This document shows positions 10,101-15,742 of a stretch of DNA of 27,189 bases, piece after piece. The notes beneath the pieces were generated by a model. The model did no database searches, was not told the origin of the DNA, and worked only from the letters and a program-made list of their open reading frames with translations. The position numbers and the translations under genes were made by a program. The stretch's first letter is position 1, and every line of letters begins with the position of its first letter. The DNA comes from a virus. The stretch lies in IMG/VR virus record IMGVR_UViG_3300023295_000009, positions 1-27,189 of that record; one strand, 5' to 3'.

Positions 10101-11562
10101 TGGTTCTGTTGATGGTTCATTACAAGCTAAAGAAATTGATAAAATATTAAATAATTCTGGTATAACTGGTAATAGAAGTATGGTATCAGATAAACAAGAT
10201 TATTATAAAACTCAGATGGAATTATCAAAAGATATAATATCAAAGGGTAATGTTATAATTAATAAAAAAGATTCAGCTGGATTCTTTAGTAACTTAAAAA
10301 AGAAATGGAATGATTCTATTGAGTATGGAGAAGTAATAGGTAGAACAAGGGAGTTTAAACGTAATCATCAATTTGCTATTGAAAAACTTGGATATACTGG
10401 TCAAAAGGCAATTGATTATGCTGTAAATAAGACGCAAGAGATACTAAACTTTGAAGCTGGTGGTGAAATTATAAGAACACTTGGATCGGTAATACCATTT
10501 TTAACATCTAATATCCAGGGATCAGGTCAGTTCTGGAGCCCTAAGAAGAATGCTATTAAAATGATTTGGGGTAAATATTCCGGTAAAGGAACTACATTAT
10601 CAACAGTTCAACAGGAAGAGGCCAGACAGAATGTTAAAAATACAGTAAAAGGTACTATATTACTTGGAATTACAACAGTAACACTAGACTTATTACGAAG
10701 GGCTCTTGGTGATGATGATGAATATTCGGATGATTTTTTAAATAAATATTGGGTATTACCATTTGGTATTTATATACCTAAAGGTTTTGATGAATCAATA
10801 ATATCTAATTTAATAAGAAATCTATATGATCTTACAAGGGGCGAGAACTCTGGATCTAGAACTATATCATCCATGGGTAAATCAGTTGGAGAAGCAGCCA
10901 GAGGAACTATCCCAGGCATTACTACCGGATATGATACATTAATGGATGTTAAAGGTATTTTACTTGATGGAGTAAAGAAGGATTTTAGATCTGGTCAATC
11001 GTATTCTATTAATAATAAATGGGATTCACCTGTATCAATTGCTACAAAAAGAGGTGATGCTGCACTTAGAAAAGTTTCAGGTGGATGGTATAATGTAGTC
11101 AAAAATATAGTAGATATTGGTGAACAGGTTTATGGATATGATATAAATAAAGGTTTAAAAGATTCCATTGGAGTTGATATTCCTATATTAAAAGGGCATC
11201 GTAATGATTTCCCAAAAGAAGGTCTAGAGCAGATCCTTAGAGATATAGGTGATACATTTAGGTTAAAATCAGTTAATTCTAGGTGGTCACTAAAAAAATA
11301 TTCAGATGCTAAAGATATTGTTAGTAATGAAATAATTGAGGATAGATTTATTAATAATTATAAGAAGTCATTCAATGCTAATATTAAAGCTGTTAATTCA
11401 GCTAAAAATAAATATTATGAAGAAAAAAATGCTAAAAATGCTTCAACATTATTGAAAAGGATAAAGAAGTTAGAGAAATCTGGTGCTAAATTGGTTACTA
11501 AGTATCATGAAAGAAAGGAAAATAATGATAGATTAGTAAATAAGAAGCGTAATAGCAAATAA
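7162..11562 (+). CDS. Polyvalent ejection protein with HExxH zincin motif and LPD38-like domain
   Basis: A protein of 1466 residues with GGAG before the ATG. Visible order: two related acidic motifs at the start (DINSLRLDDDYIIEHKSD and MNRLSLDDEYVTEYKSD); a Gly/Ala-rich hydrophobic stretch at about 175-220 (GMITGGAAYGAYGGG) suited to membrane insertion; a second Gly-rich hydrophobic region to about 330; an acidic linker; an HETVH zinc-metallopeptidase motif at residue 522; a long helical region; a block from about 930 to 1190 resembling large-polyvalent-protein domain LPD38 (FGIGNVIKD, then a tail ending SVIPFLTSNIQGSGQFW); and a very basic Lys/Asn-rich C-terminus. Such giant proteins are packaged in short-tailed phage capsids and injected with the DNA. 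It is followed by a strong terminator, so it ends a transcription unit. The domain names are from recalled patterns. Confidence 0.75.
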   Translation: MKDNLFDINSLRLDDDYIIEHKSDNESVDNGFDMNRLSLDDEYVTEYKSDDNSRYQNDENRLKPNSDIKFDNLMTFIKDKSEHEQYSILKQVEKSNKDDIDFVSRVKDVSDKLESGYLDTIGSGLLQGGNRIVKGLKGLYNVAVPDFKEYDTREDDVNIQRNAPNIEEGFNAKSILNTTAQSLPALGLGMITGGAAYGAYGGGIATALGAGVPGALQYGEAKEDAYNDGVTNDFTAHISGLVQAGLESAGSLIPIARIFNKLPVSKSIGRRILQAMAEGTVGEGVEEYLQGLAKPLIENGNISSDDWKNAWESAKMGAASGLLLGGTLGSAQRFDPNIEIQREDFGPVNVNDIRINDIQNYNDIQQVPPSTDNISNEKLINQGTIYDEDIQKSNEQKDRIRNKIPQDNLDVTQVNDDTDVERISNRQNLYELFNDRYTDEELSDADTSDFNTLRGNFQKSLYDNGITSPISENITPLRRDGNKQLSFDFAEDEPGGVDVGEGVTLGTESYVGDGSDVEAMIHETVHTILNTNEDTKLLSNEEKEQIVLDSINHFFVKEDPYIKDKLGKFNDIIEDFTKGIVKQHKEKIPTTLSKDSGRSTHSGGYNPGFSPLVKLSQNIYRDSSKALSLIKKLIGMGKDRQVKNNISDENIQSQIDAMDIVGLETRINQLSKSEGRAEAAMNNSSYSDALAGLKDMGLSYHQIAEISLETSNMIFGEKFWAAWDLGQKKQGEGNYKMLNPRLKYKPDNVSRSDWDRAVVDLMLSFNFFSAEIGTKLRNNNLIGEYNGEIILPFLIGFEGGNINSTEDLINSIKKEKNNLPEGDILDPSVYIMNALISVEKAIGKNTFYTDFINSIETAKNVGVDVSNLIRRVASKPNSGNSITIYDRVIDKNGKPTSAIEEKIYWISEDVKESLEGMQVLNENKFIKSKEEFGTLMKPILWTSRMVRSLITSTGSFGIGNVIKDIQTSLFSSSGTTMGQYGSVDGSLQAKEIDKILNNSGITGNRSMVSDKQDYYKTQMELSKDIISKGNVIINKKDSAGFFSNLKKKWNDSIEYGEVIGRTREFKRNHQFAIEKLGYTGQKAIDYAVNKTQEILNFEAGGEIIRTLGSVIPFLTSNIQGSGQFWSPKKNAIKMIWGKYSGKGTTLSTVQQEEARQNVKNTVKGTILLGITTVTLDLLRRALGDDDEYSDDFLNKYWVLPFGIYIPKGFDESIISNLIRNLYDLTRGENSGSRTISSMGKSVGEAARGTIPGITTGYDTLMDVKGILLDGVKKDFRSGQSYSINNKWDSPVSIATKRGDAALRKVSGGWYNVVKNIVDIGEQVYGYDINKGLKDSIGVDIPILKGHRNDFPKEGLEQILRDIGDTFRLKSVNSRWSLKKYSDAKDIVSNEIIEDRFINNYKKSFNANIKAVNSAKNKYYEEKNAKNASTLLKRIKKLEKSGAKLVTKYHERKENNDRLVNKKRNSK

Positions 11563-11572
11563 ACATCATATG

Positions 11573-11606
11573 ACCTTATGGGAGATATTTCCCATAAGGT
11601 TTTTTT
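11573..11606 (+). terminator. Rho-independent terminator after the ejection operon
   Basis: A perfect 11-bp stem, ACCTTATGGGA with TCCCATAAGGT, closes a six-base loop (GATATT) and runs straight into seven T residues. It lies 11 bases after the stop of the 1466-residue gene and 9 bases before the second copy of the 23-bp element, so it marks a clear transcription boundary. Confidence 0.93.
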
Positions 11607-11614
11607 AAATATGT

Positions 11615-11637
11615 AAAATAACTTGGAACAAAATATG
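11615..11637 (+). promoter_or_regulatory. 23-bp late element, copy 2 (putative phage promoter)
   Basis: Identical to copies at 3924, 19217 and 24208. It sits immediately after the terminator and ends only 13 bases before the ATG of the metallophosphoesterase gene; the Shine-Dalgarno GGAGG begins at the last base of the element. If it is a promoter, transcription must start within the last few bases of the element for the ribosome site to be included, which gives a leader of roughly 14 bases. Confidence 0.75.
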
Positions 11638-11650
11638 GAGGGTTTATAAT

Positions 11651-12364
11651 ATGGCAATTAAAAATAATATTTTACTTCCAGTCCATATATTATCTGAAAA
11701 TAGAAATGTATTAGTTATAGGTGACGTGCATCTACCGTATGACCATGGTGATTATTTGGAGTTCTGTTTAGAGACCTATATAAAATATAATTGTAATGTA
11801 GTTATTCAGATAGGTGATTTAATAGATCATAATTCTATATCATACCATGAGAAGGACGGAGACTTACCATCAGCTAAAGATGAAATGTTTTATACCAAGC
11901 ATGAATTGAAGAAATGGTATAAGGTATTTCCAGATATGGCATTAATAGATGGAAACCATACACGTCTAATCGCTCGTAAAATCAAATCTGCCGGACTTTC
12001 ATCTGATGTTATGAAAAGCATTGAGACCATATATGAAATGCCACCAGGATGGAAACTGTACAACAATATCCAGTTAGATAACGTTTTATATATCCATGGA
12101 GATGGATTCTCCGGTATTCATCCAAATTATAATGCAATGCTTACTAAAAGATGTAATGTAGTTCTTGGTCATCTACATTCTGTTCTATCACTTCAATATC
12201 ATAATAATGGAAATAGTACCATCTGGGGTATGAGTGTTGGTGCAGGTGTTGATAATGATTCATTAGCAATGGCATATGCCAAATACCATAGAAACAAACC
12301 ATGTTTAGGATGCGGTGTTGTTTTGAATAATGGCAAGGAACCTCATATCATACATATGGGATAA
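11651..12364 (+). CDS. Calcineurin-like metallophosphoesterase
   Basis: A protein of 237 residues with all the metal-binding motifs of the family in order: VIGDVH (about residue 25), QIGDLIDH (about 55), IDGNH (about 100), YIHGDG (about 150) and LGHLHS (about 177). These hold a di-metal centre that hydrolyses phosphomonoesters, phosphodiesters or nucleotides. The substrate cannot be told from sequence. A Cys-rich LGCGVV segment lies near the C-terminus. The gene is the first after terminator and late element copy 2, and stops 12 bases before the candidate holin, so it heads the lysis operon. Phages often carry such enzymes; roles in nucleic acid processing or host control are possible. Confidence 0.85.
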   Translation: MAIKNNILLPVHILSENRNVLVIGDVHLPYDHGDYLEFCLETYIKYNCNVVIQIGDLIDHNSISYHEKDGDLPSAKDEMFYTKHELKKWYKVFPDMALIDGNHTRLIARKIKSAGLSSDVMKSIETIYEMPPGWKLYNNIQLDNVLYIHGDGFSGIHPNYNAMLTKRCNVVLGHLHSVLSLQYHNNGNSTIWGMSVGAGVDNDSLAMAYAKYHRNKPCLGCGVVLNNGKEPHIIHMG

Positions 12365-12376
12365 AGGAGTATTAAC

Positions 12377-12580
12377 ATGAAAAAAAGTATTAAAATAATG
12401 GATTTGATATTCGTCTCTCTAGTACTGATCAATCTGTATATTTTATTGGATGGTGTATTGAGTCATGGTAACTATATATTTGCATCTGCGATGGGAATGC
12501 TGATCATATTGAGTATATTATTTCATGCTCAATCAGATAACATAGCTGAAAGGATTAATAATGACAAAACATACAAGTAA
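12377..12580 (+). CDS. Two-transmembrane small membrane protein, candidate holin
   Basis: A protein of 67 residues with AAAGGAG before the ATG. It has a short basic N-terminus (KKSIKI), a first membrane helix at about 8-26, a short turn with Asp/His/Gly (DGVLSHG), a second helix at about 31-50, and a charged tail with Lys and Asp. This is the class II holin plan: two helices, small size and charged ends. The next genes include a cell-wall peptidase, which is the usual holin-endolysin neighbourhood. Its end overlaps the following gene by 20 bases. The assignment rests on topology and context, since holins share little sequence. Confidence 0.55.
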   Translation: MKKSIKIMDLIFVSLVLINLYILLDGVLSHGNYIFASAMGMLIILSILFHAQSDNIAERINNDKTYK

Positions 12581-12755
12581 TAATTATGCATGTGTAAGGT
12601 GTAATAATAAACATATGGAAGAAGTTGGTAAAGATTTTATTATATGTGGTCCATGTGGTTTTGCTTGTAAGATAAAAGATCATAATAAGGCAGATATATT
12701 TTATAAGAAATATGGATACGTGGAGATTAACGATGTACATACCCAAATATTTTAG
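12561..12755 (+). CDS. Small zinc-ribbon protein
   Basis: A protein of 64 residues. The start ATG lies inside the 3' end of the previous gene with AAAGG just upstream, implying translational coupling. Two Cys-x-x-Cys knuckles, YACVRC near residue 10 and ICGPCGF near residue 29, are 16 residues apart, as in a single zinc ribbon. The C-terminal half is charged and helical with no further cysteines. No catalytic motif is visible. It could bind nucleic acid or a protein partner. Its 3' end overlaps the peptidase start by 23 bases, so three genes are packed in a coupled set. Confidence 0.6.
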   Translation: MTKHTSNNYACVRCNNKHMEEVGKDFIICGPCGFACKIKDHNKADIFYKKYGYVEINDVHTQIF

Positions 12756-13086
12756 TCCAAGGGAGTTCAGATGTGGTAATGATATTGTATTTGATAAAAT
12801 GGATAATAATGTTGTAGTATTAATTGATAAGCTTAGACGACGTATTAATAAACCAATAATAATAACATCCAGTTATAGAACTAAAGAGCATAATGCCAAG
12901 GTTGGTGGATCTACTAATTCGCAACATCTTCTAGGTAAAGCACTGGATATTGTATGTACCGATTCAAATTATAGATTCTTGGTTATTAAAGAAGCATTTA
13001 GACTTGGATTCACCGGTATCGGAGTTGGATCCAATTTTATACATCTAGATATCAGAGATAAAAAATCAGTAATGTGGACCTATTAA
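12733..13086 (+). CDS. M15-type peptidoglycan peptidase (endolysin candidate)
   Basis: A protein of 117 residues. The ATG at 12733 is preferred to one at 12712 because GGAG precedes it and because family members begin directly with a FSPREF-type motif. Visible motifs are SPREFRCG at the start, SSYRTKEHN, the zinc-binding NSQHLLGKALDI (His and Asp ligands) and a final FIHLDIRD with the third ligand His. These match the short Peptidase_M15_3 / D-Ala-D-Ala carboxypeptidase group used by many phages to cut the peptide part of peptidoglycan. No signal peptide is present, so release would depend on a holin; the candidate holin two genes upstream fits that. It overlaps the preceding zinc-ribbon gene. 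Confidence 0.85.
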   Translation: MYIPKYFSPREFRCGNDIVFDKMDNNVVVLIDKLRRRINKPIIITSSYRTKEHNAKVGGSTNSQHLLGKALDIVCTDSNYRFLVIKEAFRLGFTGIGVGSNFIHLDIRDKKSVMWTY

Positions 13087-13102
13087 TATTGGAGGATGTA
13101 AT

Positions 13103-13201
13103 ATGCGTAAATGCCCCAAGTGTGATTCAGAATTAGATGAGCTTAGAGAATATTATATTTGTAATAAATGTGGATTCATCATACCAAAGGAGTGTATATA
13201 A
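13103..13201 (+). CDS. 32-residue zinc-ribbon peptide coupled to the NrdD-like gene
   Basis: The ORF reads ATG at 13103 to TAA at 13199-13201, with GGAGG 9 bases before the ATG. The product has one CPKC knuckle near the N-terminus and one CNKCGF knuckle at residues 20-25, separated by an acidic helix: a minimal zinc ribbon. Its stop codon overlaps the next start (TAATG), so the two are translationally coupled, and the next protein resembles the glycyl-radical end of anaerobic ribonucleotide reductase. In NrdD enzymes a four-cysteine zinc site precedes the glycyl-radical loop, so this peptide could be the detached zinc part. That reading is an inference. Confidence 0.6.
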   Translation: MRKCPKCDSELDELREYYICNKCGFIIPKECI

Positions 13202-13389
13202 TGGCTAAATGTACTGCGGTTACAGAGGTATGGAGTAGAGTAACTGGATTCTATAGACCAACATCATGTTACAATAAATCTAAACAAGAAGAATATAGAC
13301 TAAGGAAAACATTCAATTTTGATAAAGATGTTATTAAAGAAATGGAAGATGAATGGGAGAAACGTAATAAAACAATATGTAAACCATAG
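13201..13389 (+). CDS. Stand-alone NrdD C-terminal (glycyl-radical loop) -like protein
   Basis: A protein of 62 residues. ATG at 13201 is chosen because AAAGGAG precedes it and it overlaps the previous stop; an upstream in-frame start at 13168 would lie inside the zinc-ribbon gene. The segment CTAVTEVWSRVTGFYRP followed by YNKSKQEEY matches the end of class III (anaerobic) ribonucleotide reductase, where the Gly of the R-V-x-G-Y/F loop carries the radical and a N-K-G-K-Q-E-E-F stretch follows. The catalytic body of NrdD is absent. A stand-alone domain could act like GrcA (YfiD), which repairs damaged pyruvate formate-lyase, or could serve another purpose. The gene ends 11 bases before a two-way terminator. 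An anaerobic host is implied. Confidence 0.65.
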   Translation: MAKCTAVTEVWSRVTGFYRPTSCYNKSKQEEYRLRKTFNFDKDVIKEMEDEWEKRNKTICKP

Positions 13390-13400
13390 ATAATAATAAA

Positions 13401-13435
13401 AAGACCCATGATAATTTATAGTTACCATGGGTCTT
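13401..13435. terminator. Two-way terminator between convergent operons
   Basis: AAGACCCATG (13401-13410) pairs perfectly with CATGGGTCTT (13426-13435). The stem can extend inwards by TAA/TTA past one mismatch, leaving a seven-base loop. On the minus strand it is followed by TTTTTATTATTA, a strong terminator tail for the antirepressor genes. On the plus strand the tail is weaker (TTATATT). It sits between the stop codons of the plus-strand NrdD-like gene and the minus-strand gene at 13481. Confidence 0.85.
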
Positions 13436-13480
13436 ATATTAACTTATCCAGAATTTATTGGGAAAGATTCCCGGTTAAAT

Positions 13481-14224
13481 CTATTTCAAACCTTTTGCCA
13501 CGATCAAAGCCAATTTGATACAACCCATTTCCATTATAAGATCAGGTCTTGTTGCATGTTTACCTTTCAATGGCTTACCCTTCTTACCTAATACTGGAGT
13601 ATCTCTAGCCATTTTACCAAGATGTATATCTATATGATCAAACATTTCAGCATCAAACTCACCCCATACCAAACCATGACCAGACTGATCATCAATTGCG
13701 TATCCTCTGCATTTAATAATATCATTAATAATCATATTCAATAATTGTCTTCTTGGGTCTTGTTTGTATTTTTCAATTGCCTGTATTGTTAGAAACTTAA
13801 CCTTACACTTTAATTCTTCAATCTGTTCATCTTTATATTCTATTTCTTTAACATGCGTTTCATATTCATTAGCCCATGCTCGGGCTCTTTCAACTGGGTT
13901 TATAATTTGATATGATGGCAATAATTTAGATTCTAGTGATTTTATATAACCCAGGACCTTACGTCTAACAACCTTGGACTCTCTCATACCGACCAGCATC
14001 ATTTCATCTTTAGTAAGATTAACTACTTGTATATCTTTATTACCTCTGTTGTTTTTAACTGCAAAAGTTTTGCAGTTAGATATATCGAGCTCATCAATAA
14101 CTCTTTCCAAGAATTGGGCATTCCTAGTTTCATTTTCCCCAGCTTCAACTCTAAAACCATTAATCACTTGTAAAAATTCATAACTGTTAATTGCATCATT
14201 GTTCATTGTTGTAAGTTTATTCAT
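13481..14224 (-). CDS. Rha/antirepressor-like regulatory protein 1
   Basis: A protein of 247 residues starting at 14224 with AAAGGAG in front. The N-terminal 100 residues resemble the Rha-type phage regulatory domain: an INGFRV/FLERVIDEL segment, a VVNLTKDEMMLVGM core and a RKVLGYIKSLE helix. A central segment (LPSYQIINPVERARAWANEY and the coiled coil after it) is shared almost identically with the upstream paralogue at 14407. The C-terminal domain (about 150-247) differs and is not recognised; it includes a Gly/His/Trp-containing GHGLVWGEF and a basic loop. Such proteins control phage development, often by opposing a repressor. It is the last gene of the minus-strand operon, ending at the two-way terminator. 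Confidence 0.65.
   Translation of the reverse strand: MNKLTTMNNDAINSYEFLQVINGFRVEAGENETRNAQFLERVIDELDISNCKTFAVKNNRGNKDIQVVNLTKDEMMLVGMRESKVVRRKVLGYIKSLESKLLPSYQIINPVERARAWANEYETHVKEIEYKDEQIEELKCKVKFLTIQAIEKYKQDPRRQLLNMIINDIIKCRGYAIDDQSGHGLVWGEFDAEMFDHIDIHLGKMARDTPVLGKKGKPLKGKHATRPDLIMEMGCIKLALIVAKGLK
13838..13937 (-). repeat. 100-bp direct repeat, copy A (shared antirepressor cassette)
   Basis: These 100 bases match 14755-14854 with a single T/C difference near 13859. On the minus strand they encode the same SKLLPSYQIINPVERARAWA-type segment in both antirepressor-like genes, in the same frame. The flanking coding sequence on both sides is unrelated or much more diverged, so the block looks like a recombined or gene-converted module. 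Confidence 0.92.
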
Positions 14225-14238
14225 TGGTTTATGCTCCT

Positions 14239-14343
14239 TTAATATTTCAGTGGTTTCTTATGACCCAACGTTGTACCTTTGATGCAATCAAGTATCGTGT
14301 ATAGAAAATGTACACCTGAGCCATATCCATGTGTAGTAGCCAT
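14239..14343 (-). CDS. 34-residue small ORF ahead of antirepressor-like gene 1
   Basis: ATG at 14343 has GGAG with six bases of spacing (TTGGAGATAATAATG on the minus strand) and is open to TAA at 14239-14241. The product is a small, Gly/His/Thr/Tyr-containing peptide with no recognised motif. Its stop codon lies 15 bases before the downstream antirepressor ATG, beside that gene's AAAGGAG. It could be a real tiny gene or an upstream ORF affecting translation of the regulator. Confidence 0.4.
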   Translation of the reverse strand: MATTHGYGSGVHFLYTILDCIKGTTLGHKKPLKY

Positions 14344-14406
14344 TATTATCTCCAATTTCAGTGGTGAAACATTCCATCTCACCTGATTATCAGTGGTATT
14401 TACCGG

Positions 14407-15156
14407 TTACAGTACGTCTACAATTCTACCATATATTTCTTTAGCATCTGTTTCAAATAATTTAACTGTGAATCTGAATAATAAATCAGTTAGGTTTAAT
14501 GTATTACACGCATACTGGAGTTTACTTGTTTTATATTTTTTAATAGTACCCTTATCAACTGCATTCTTATATCTTTTCCTGATATCAATATTATATTTAT
14601 TTCTAAACTCAATATATAATAATCTGAATCTATCTTGTTGTGGACTCTTACATTTTACTATTTCAGATATTCTTTTCTGTTTCATTTCCAGGTCAATGTC
14701 CTCGGTTAGTGCTATAATTGTGTCATCCTTATATTCAATCTCTTTATTCTTGTGTTCTATTTCTTTAACATGCGTCTCATATTCATTAGCCCATGCTCGG
14801 GCTCTTTCAACTGGGTTTATAATTTGATATGATGGCAATAATTTAGATTCTAGTTCAGATATATATTTAATAACAGCTTTTCTAACATGTTTACTTTCTC
14901 TTACAAGAACCTGTTTGGCTTGATCATGTGTAAGATTGTACATTGGCATTTTCTTATTCTGTGATGATGTATATGAGGAGACGGAAATATTTCCTTCACC
15001 TATTTCTTCATCAAATTCATCTCTAATAATTTTTAATAAATCATAATGCATTAAATCAGATTTACCTTCAATCTGTTCACGATACATATTAATAGTTCCG
15101 CATAGGTCTTTGCTTGTAATGGTTCCATCATTGGTCATTGTTGTAAGTTCTTTCAT
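14407..15156 (-). CDS. Antirepressor-like regulatory protein 2
   Basis: A protein of 249 residues if started at 15156, where AAAGGAGCATAAACCA precedes ATG exactly as in the downstream paralogue. An alternative in-frame ATG at 15249 overlaps the stop of the ribbon-helix-helix gene (ATGA) and would add 31 residues. The N-terminal domain has a YNLTHDQAKQVLVRESKHVRKAVIKYI core of the Rha/antirepressor kind (written here in part: NLTHDQAK, RESKHVRK). The shared central cassette and a coiled coil follow. The C-terminal part, with a RFRLLYIEFRNKYNIDI segment, recalls ORF6C/KilA-C-type DNA-binding ends of phage antirepressors. Same operon as the ribbon-helix-helix gene. A role in early or lysogeny-type regulation is likely, but no repressor or integrase is visible in the window. 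Confidence 0.65.
   Translation of the reverse strand: MKELTTMTNDGTITSKDLCGTINMYREQIEGKSDLMHYDLLKIIRDEFDEEIGEGNISVSSYTSSQNKKMPMYNLTHDQAKQVLVRESKHVRKAVIKYISELESKLLPSYQIINPVERARAWANEYETHVKEIEHKNKEIEYKDDTIIALTEDIDLEMKQKRISEIVKCKSPQQDRFRLLYIEFRNKYNIDIRKRYKNAVDKGTIKKYKTSKLQYACNTLNLTDLLFRFTVKLFETDAKEIYGRIVDVL
14755..14854 (-). repeat. 100-bp direct repeat, copy B (shared antirepressor cassette)
   Basis: Second copy of the block at 13838-13937, 99 of 100 bases identical. The start regions of the two genes (14205-14240 and 15138-15173) are also close copies, including the ribosome site and the LTTM coding segment, while the domains in between differ. Confidence 0.92.
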
Positions 15157-15245
15157 TGGTTTATGCTCCTTTGATTTTTCTTTGTTATTTAAATTGAATC
15201 TAACTAGTGTACCATGATACTCTGGATTTAAATCTGAAAATGCCA

Positions 15246-15386
15246 TCATTTACCATCCTCATTCATCAAAACCCTTATAGCTCTACGTACTATACTTGTA
15301 ATAGAAACACTGTCATCTGCTGCCTTTTTCTCTAACCATGCACGTTCATCATCTGAAAATCTAATTCCTGACATTTTTTTTGTCAT
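15246..15386 (-). CDS. Ribbon-helix-helix (CopG/Arc-type) regulator
   Basis: A protein of 46 residues from ATG at 15386, chosen because TTAGGAG lies upstream at good spacing; the longer ORF from 15467 would read through a hairpin and overlap the preceding small gene. A basic N-terminus (MTKKMSGIRFSDDERAW) forms the DNA-contacting strand and first helix, and SITSIVRRAIRVLM is the second helix, matching the CopG/Arc/MetJ fold. Such dimers bind short palindromes, often in their own control regions. A perfect 10-bp inverted repeat lies 26 bases upstream of the start. Its stop overlaps a possible start of antirepressor-like gene 2, so the genes are coupled. Confidence 0.75.
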   Translation of the reverse strand: MTKKMSGIRFSDDERAWLEKKAADDSVSITSIVRRAIRVLMNEDGK

Positions 15387-15411
15387 TTTAATACTCCTAA
15401 GTCTGCGTTGA

Positions 15412-15439
15412 TGGGTATCCTTGATATTCAGGATACCCA
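15412..15439. promoter_or_regulatory. Perfect inverted repeat upstream of the ribbon-helix-helix gene
   Basis: TGGGTATCCT (15412-15421) and AGGATACCCA (15430-15439) are exact reverse complements separated by eight bases. There is no T-run on the minus-strand downstream side, so it is a poor terminator. It lies in the 62-base gap between the 39-residue ORF and the ribbon-helix-helix gene. It could be an operator for that regulator or an RNA hairpin controlling its translation. Confidence 0.6.
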
Positions 15440-15448
15440 ATGTGATAC

Positions 15449-15568
15449 CTAGATAAAGTCCATCCATTCAGTATATGTACTGTAGTAGTGTTCTTCTAAT
15501 TCTTCTAATTCATTGATACCAGATTCAAAATACATTTCATTCAATTCCGTGTTTAGCCATGTGTTCAT
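15449..15568 (-). CDS. 39-residue acidic small protein, first gene of the minus-strand operon
   Basis: ATG at 15568 is preceded by CGGAGGATTACA and the frame is open to TAG at 15449-15451. The peptide is strongly acidic (an ELEELEEH run), with several Trp and Tyr residues and a final MDFI. It is the first ORF after the minus-strand promoter at 15616-15644. The good ribosome site, the promoter and the position support a real gene. No family is recognised; small acidic early proteins of phages often bind host enzymes or mimic DNA, which is a guess here. Confidence 0.55.
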   Translation of the reverse strand: MNTWLNTELNEMYFESGINELEELEEHYYSTYTEWMDFI

Positions 15569-15615
15569 TGTAATCCTCCGATTATTTGTTATTTGTTTTT
15601 CATTTCCATAACTAA

Positions 15616-15644
15616 AGTATACCAAAGCGATAAACGTTTGTCAA
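15616..15644 (-). promoter_or_regulatory. Sigma70-type promoter for the minus-strand regulatory operon
   Basis: On the minus strand TTGACA (15639-15644) is followed by exactly 17 bases and TATACT (15616-15621). The first gene of the operon starts at 15568, giving a leader of about 40 bases. It is divergent from the promoter at 15683-15711, with about 38 AT-rich bases between the two -35 boxes, so shared regulation is possible. Confidence 0.85.
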
Positions 15645-15682
15645 TAGTTATTTATAATTTATTTAAAAAAAGTTCAAAACCG

Positions 15683-15711
15683 TTGATACTACATGATTTA
15701 TAATGTATAAT
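15683..15711 (+). promoter_or_regulatory. Sigma70-type early promoter P1
   Basis: TTGATA, 17 bases, TATAAT, then TAATCTATAAATA. The TATAATTAAT block recurs at the promoters at 16500 and 18606, and in similar form at 24266. It drives the first HNH gene, whose ATG is 31 bases past the -10 box. Confidence 0.85.
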
Positions 15712-15742
15712 TAATCTATAAATATAAATAGATGGAGGATGT

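Noticed and set aside
11623-11650. TTGGAA plus TATAAT (16-bp spacing) at copy 2 read as a host sigma70 promoter
   Set aside because: The start would lie inside the metallophosphoesterase gene, and the other three copies have no -10 box at matching distance.
13168-13200. Upstream in-frame extension of the NrdD-like protein
   Set aside because: It overlaps the zinc-ribbon ORF in another frame and has no ribosome site, whereas ATG 13201 has AAAGGAG in front.
13451-13475. Second terminator from the GGGAA/TTCCC hairpin after the two-way terminator
   Set aside because: Only five pairs with a three-base loop and no T-run on either strand.
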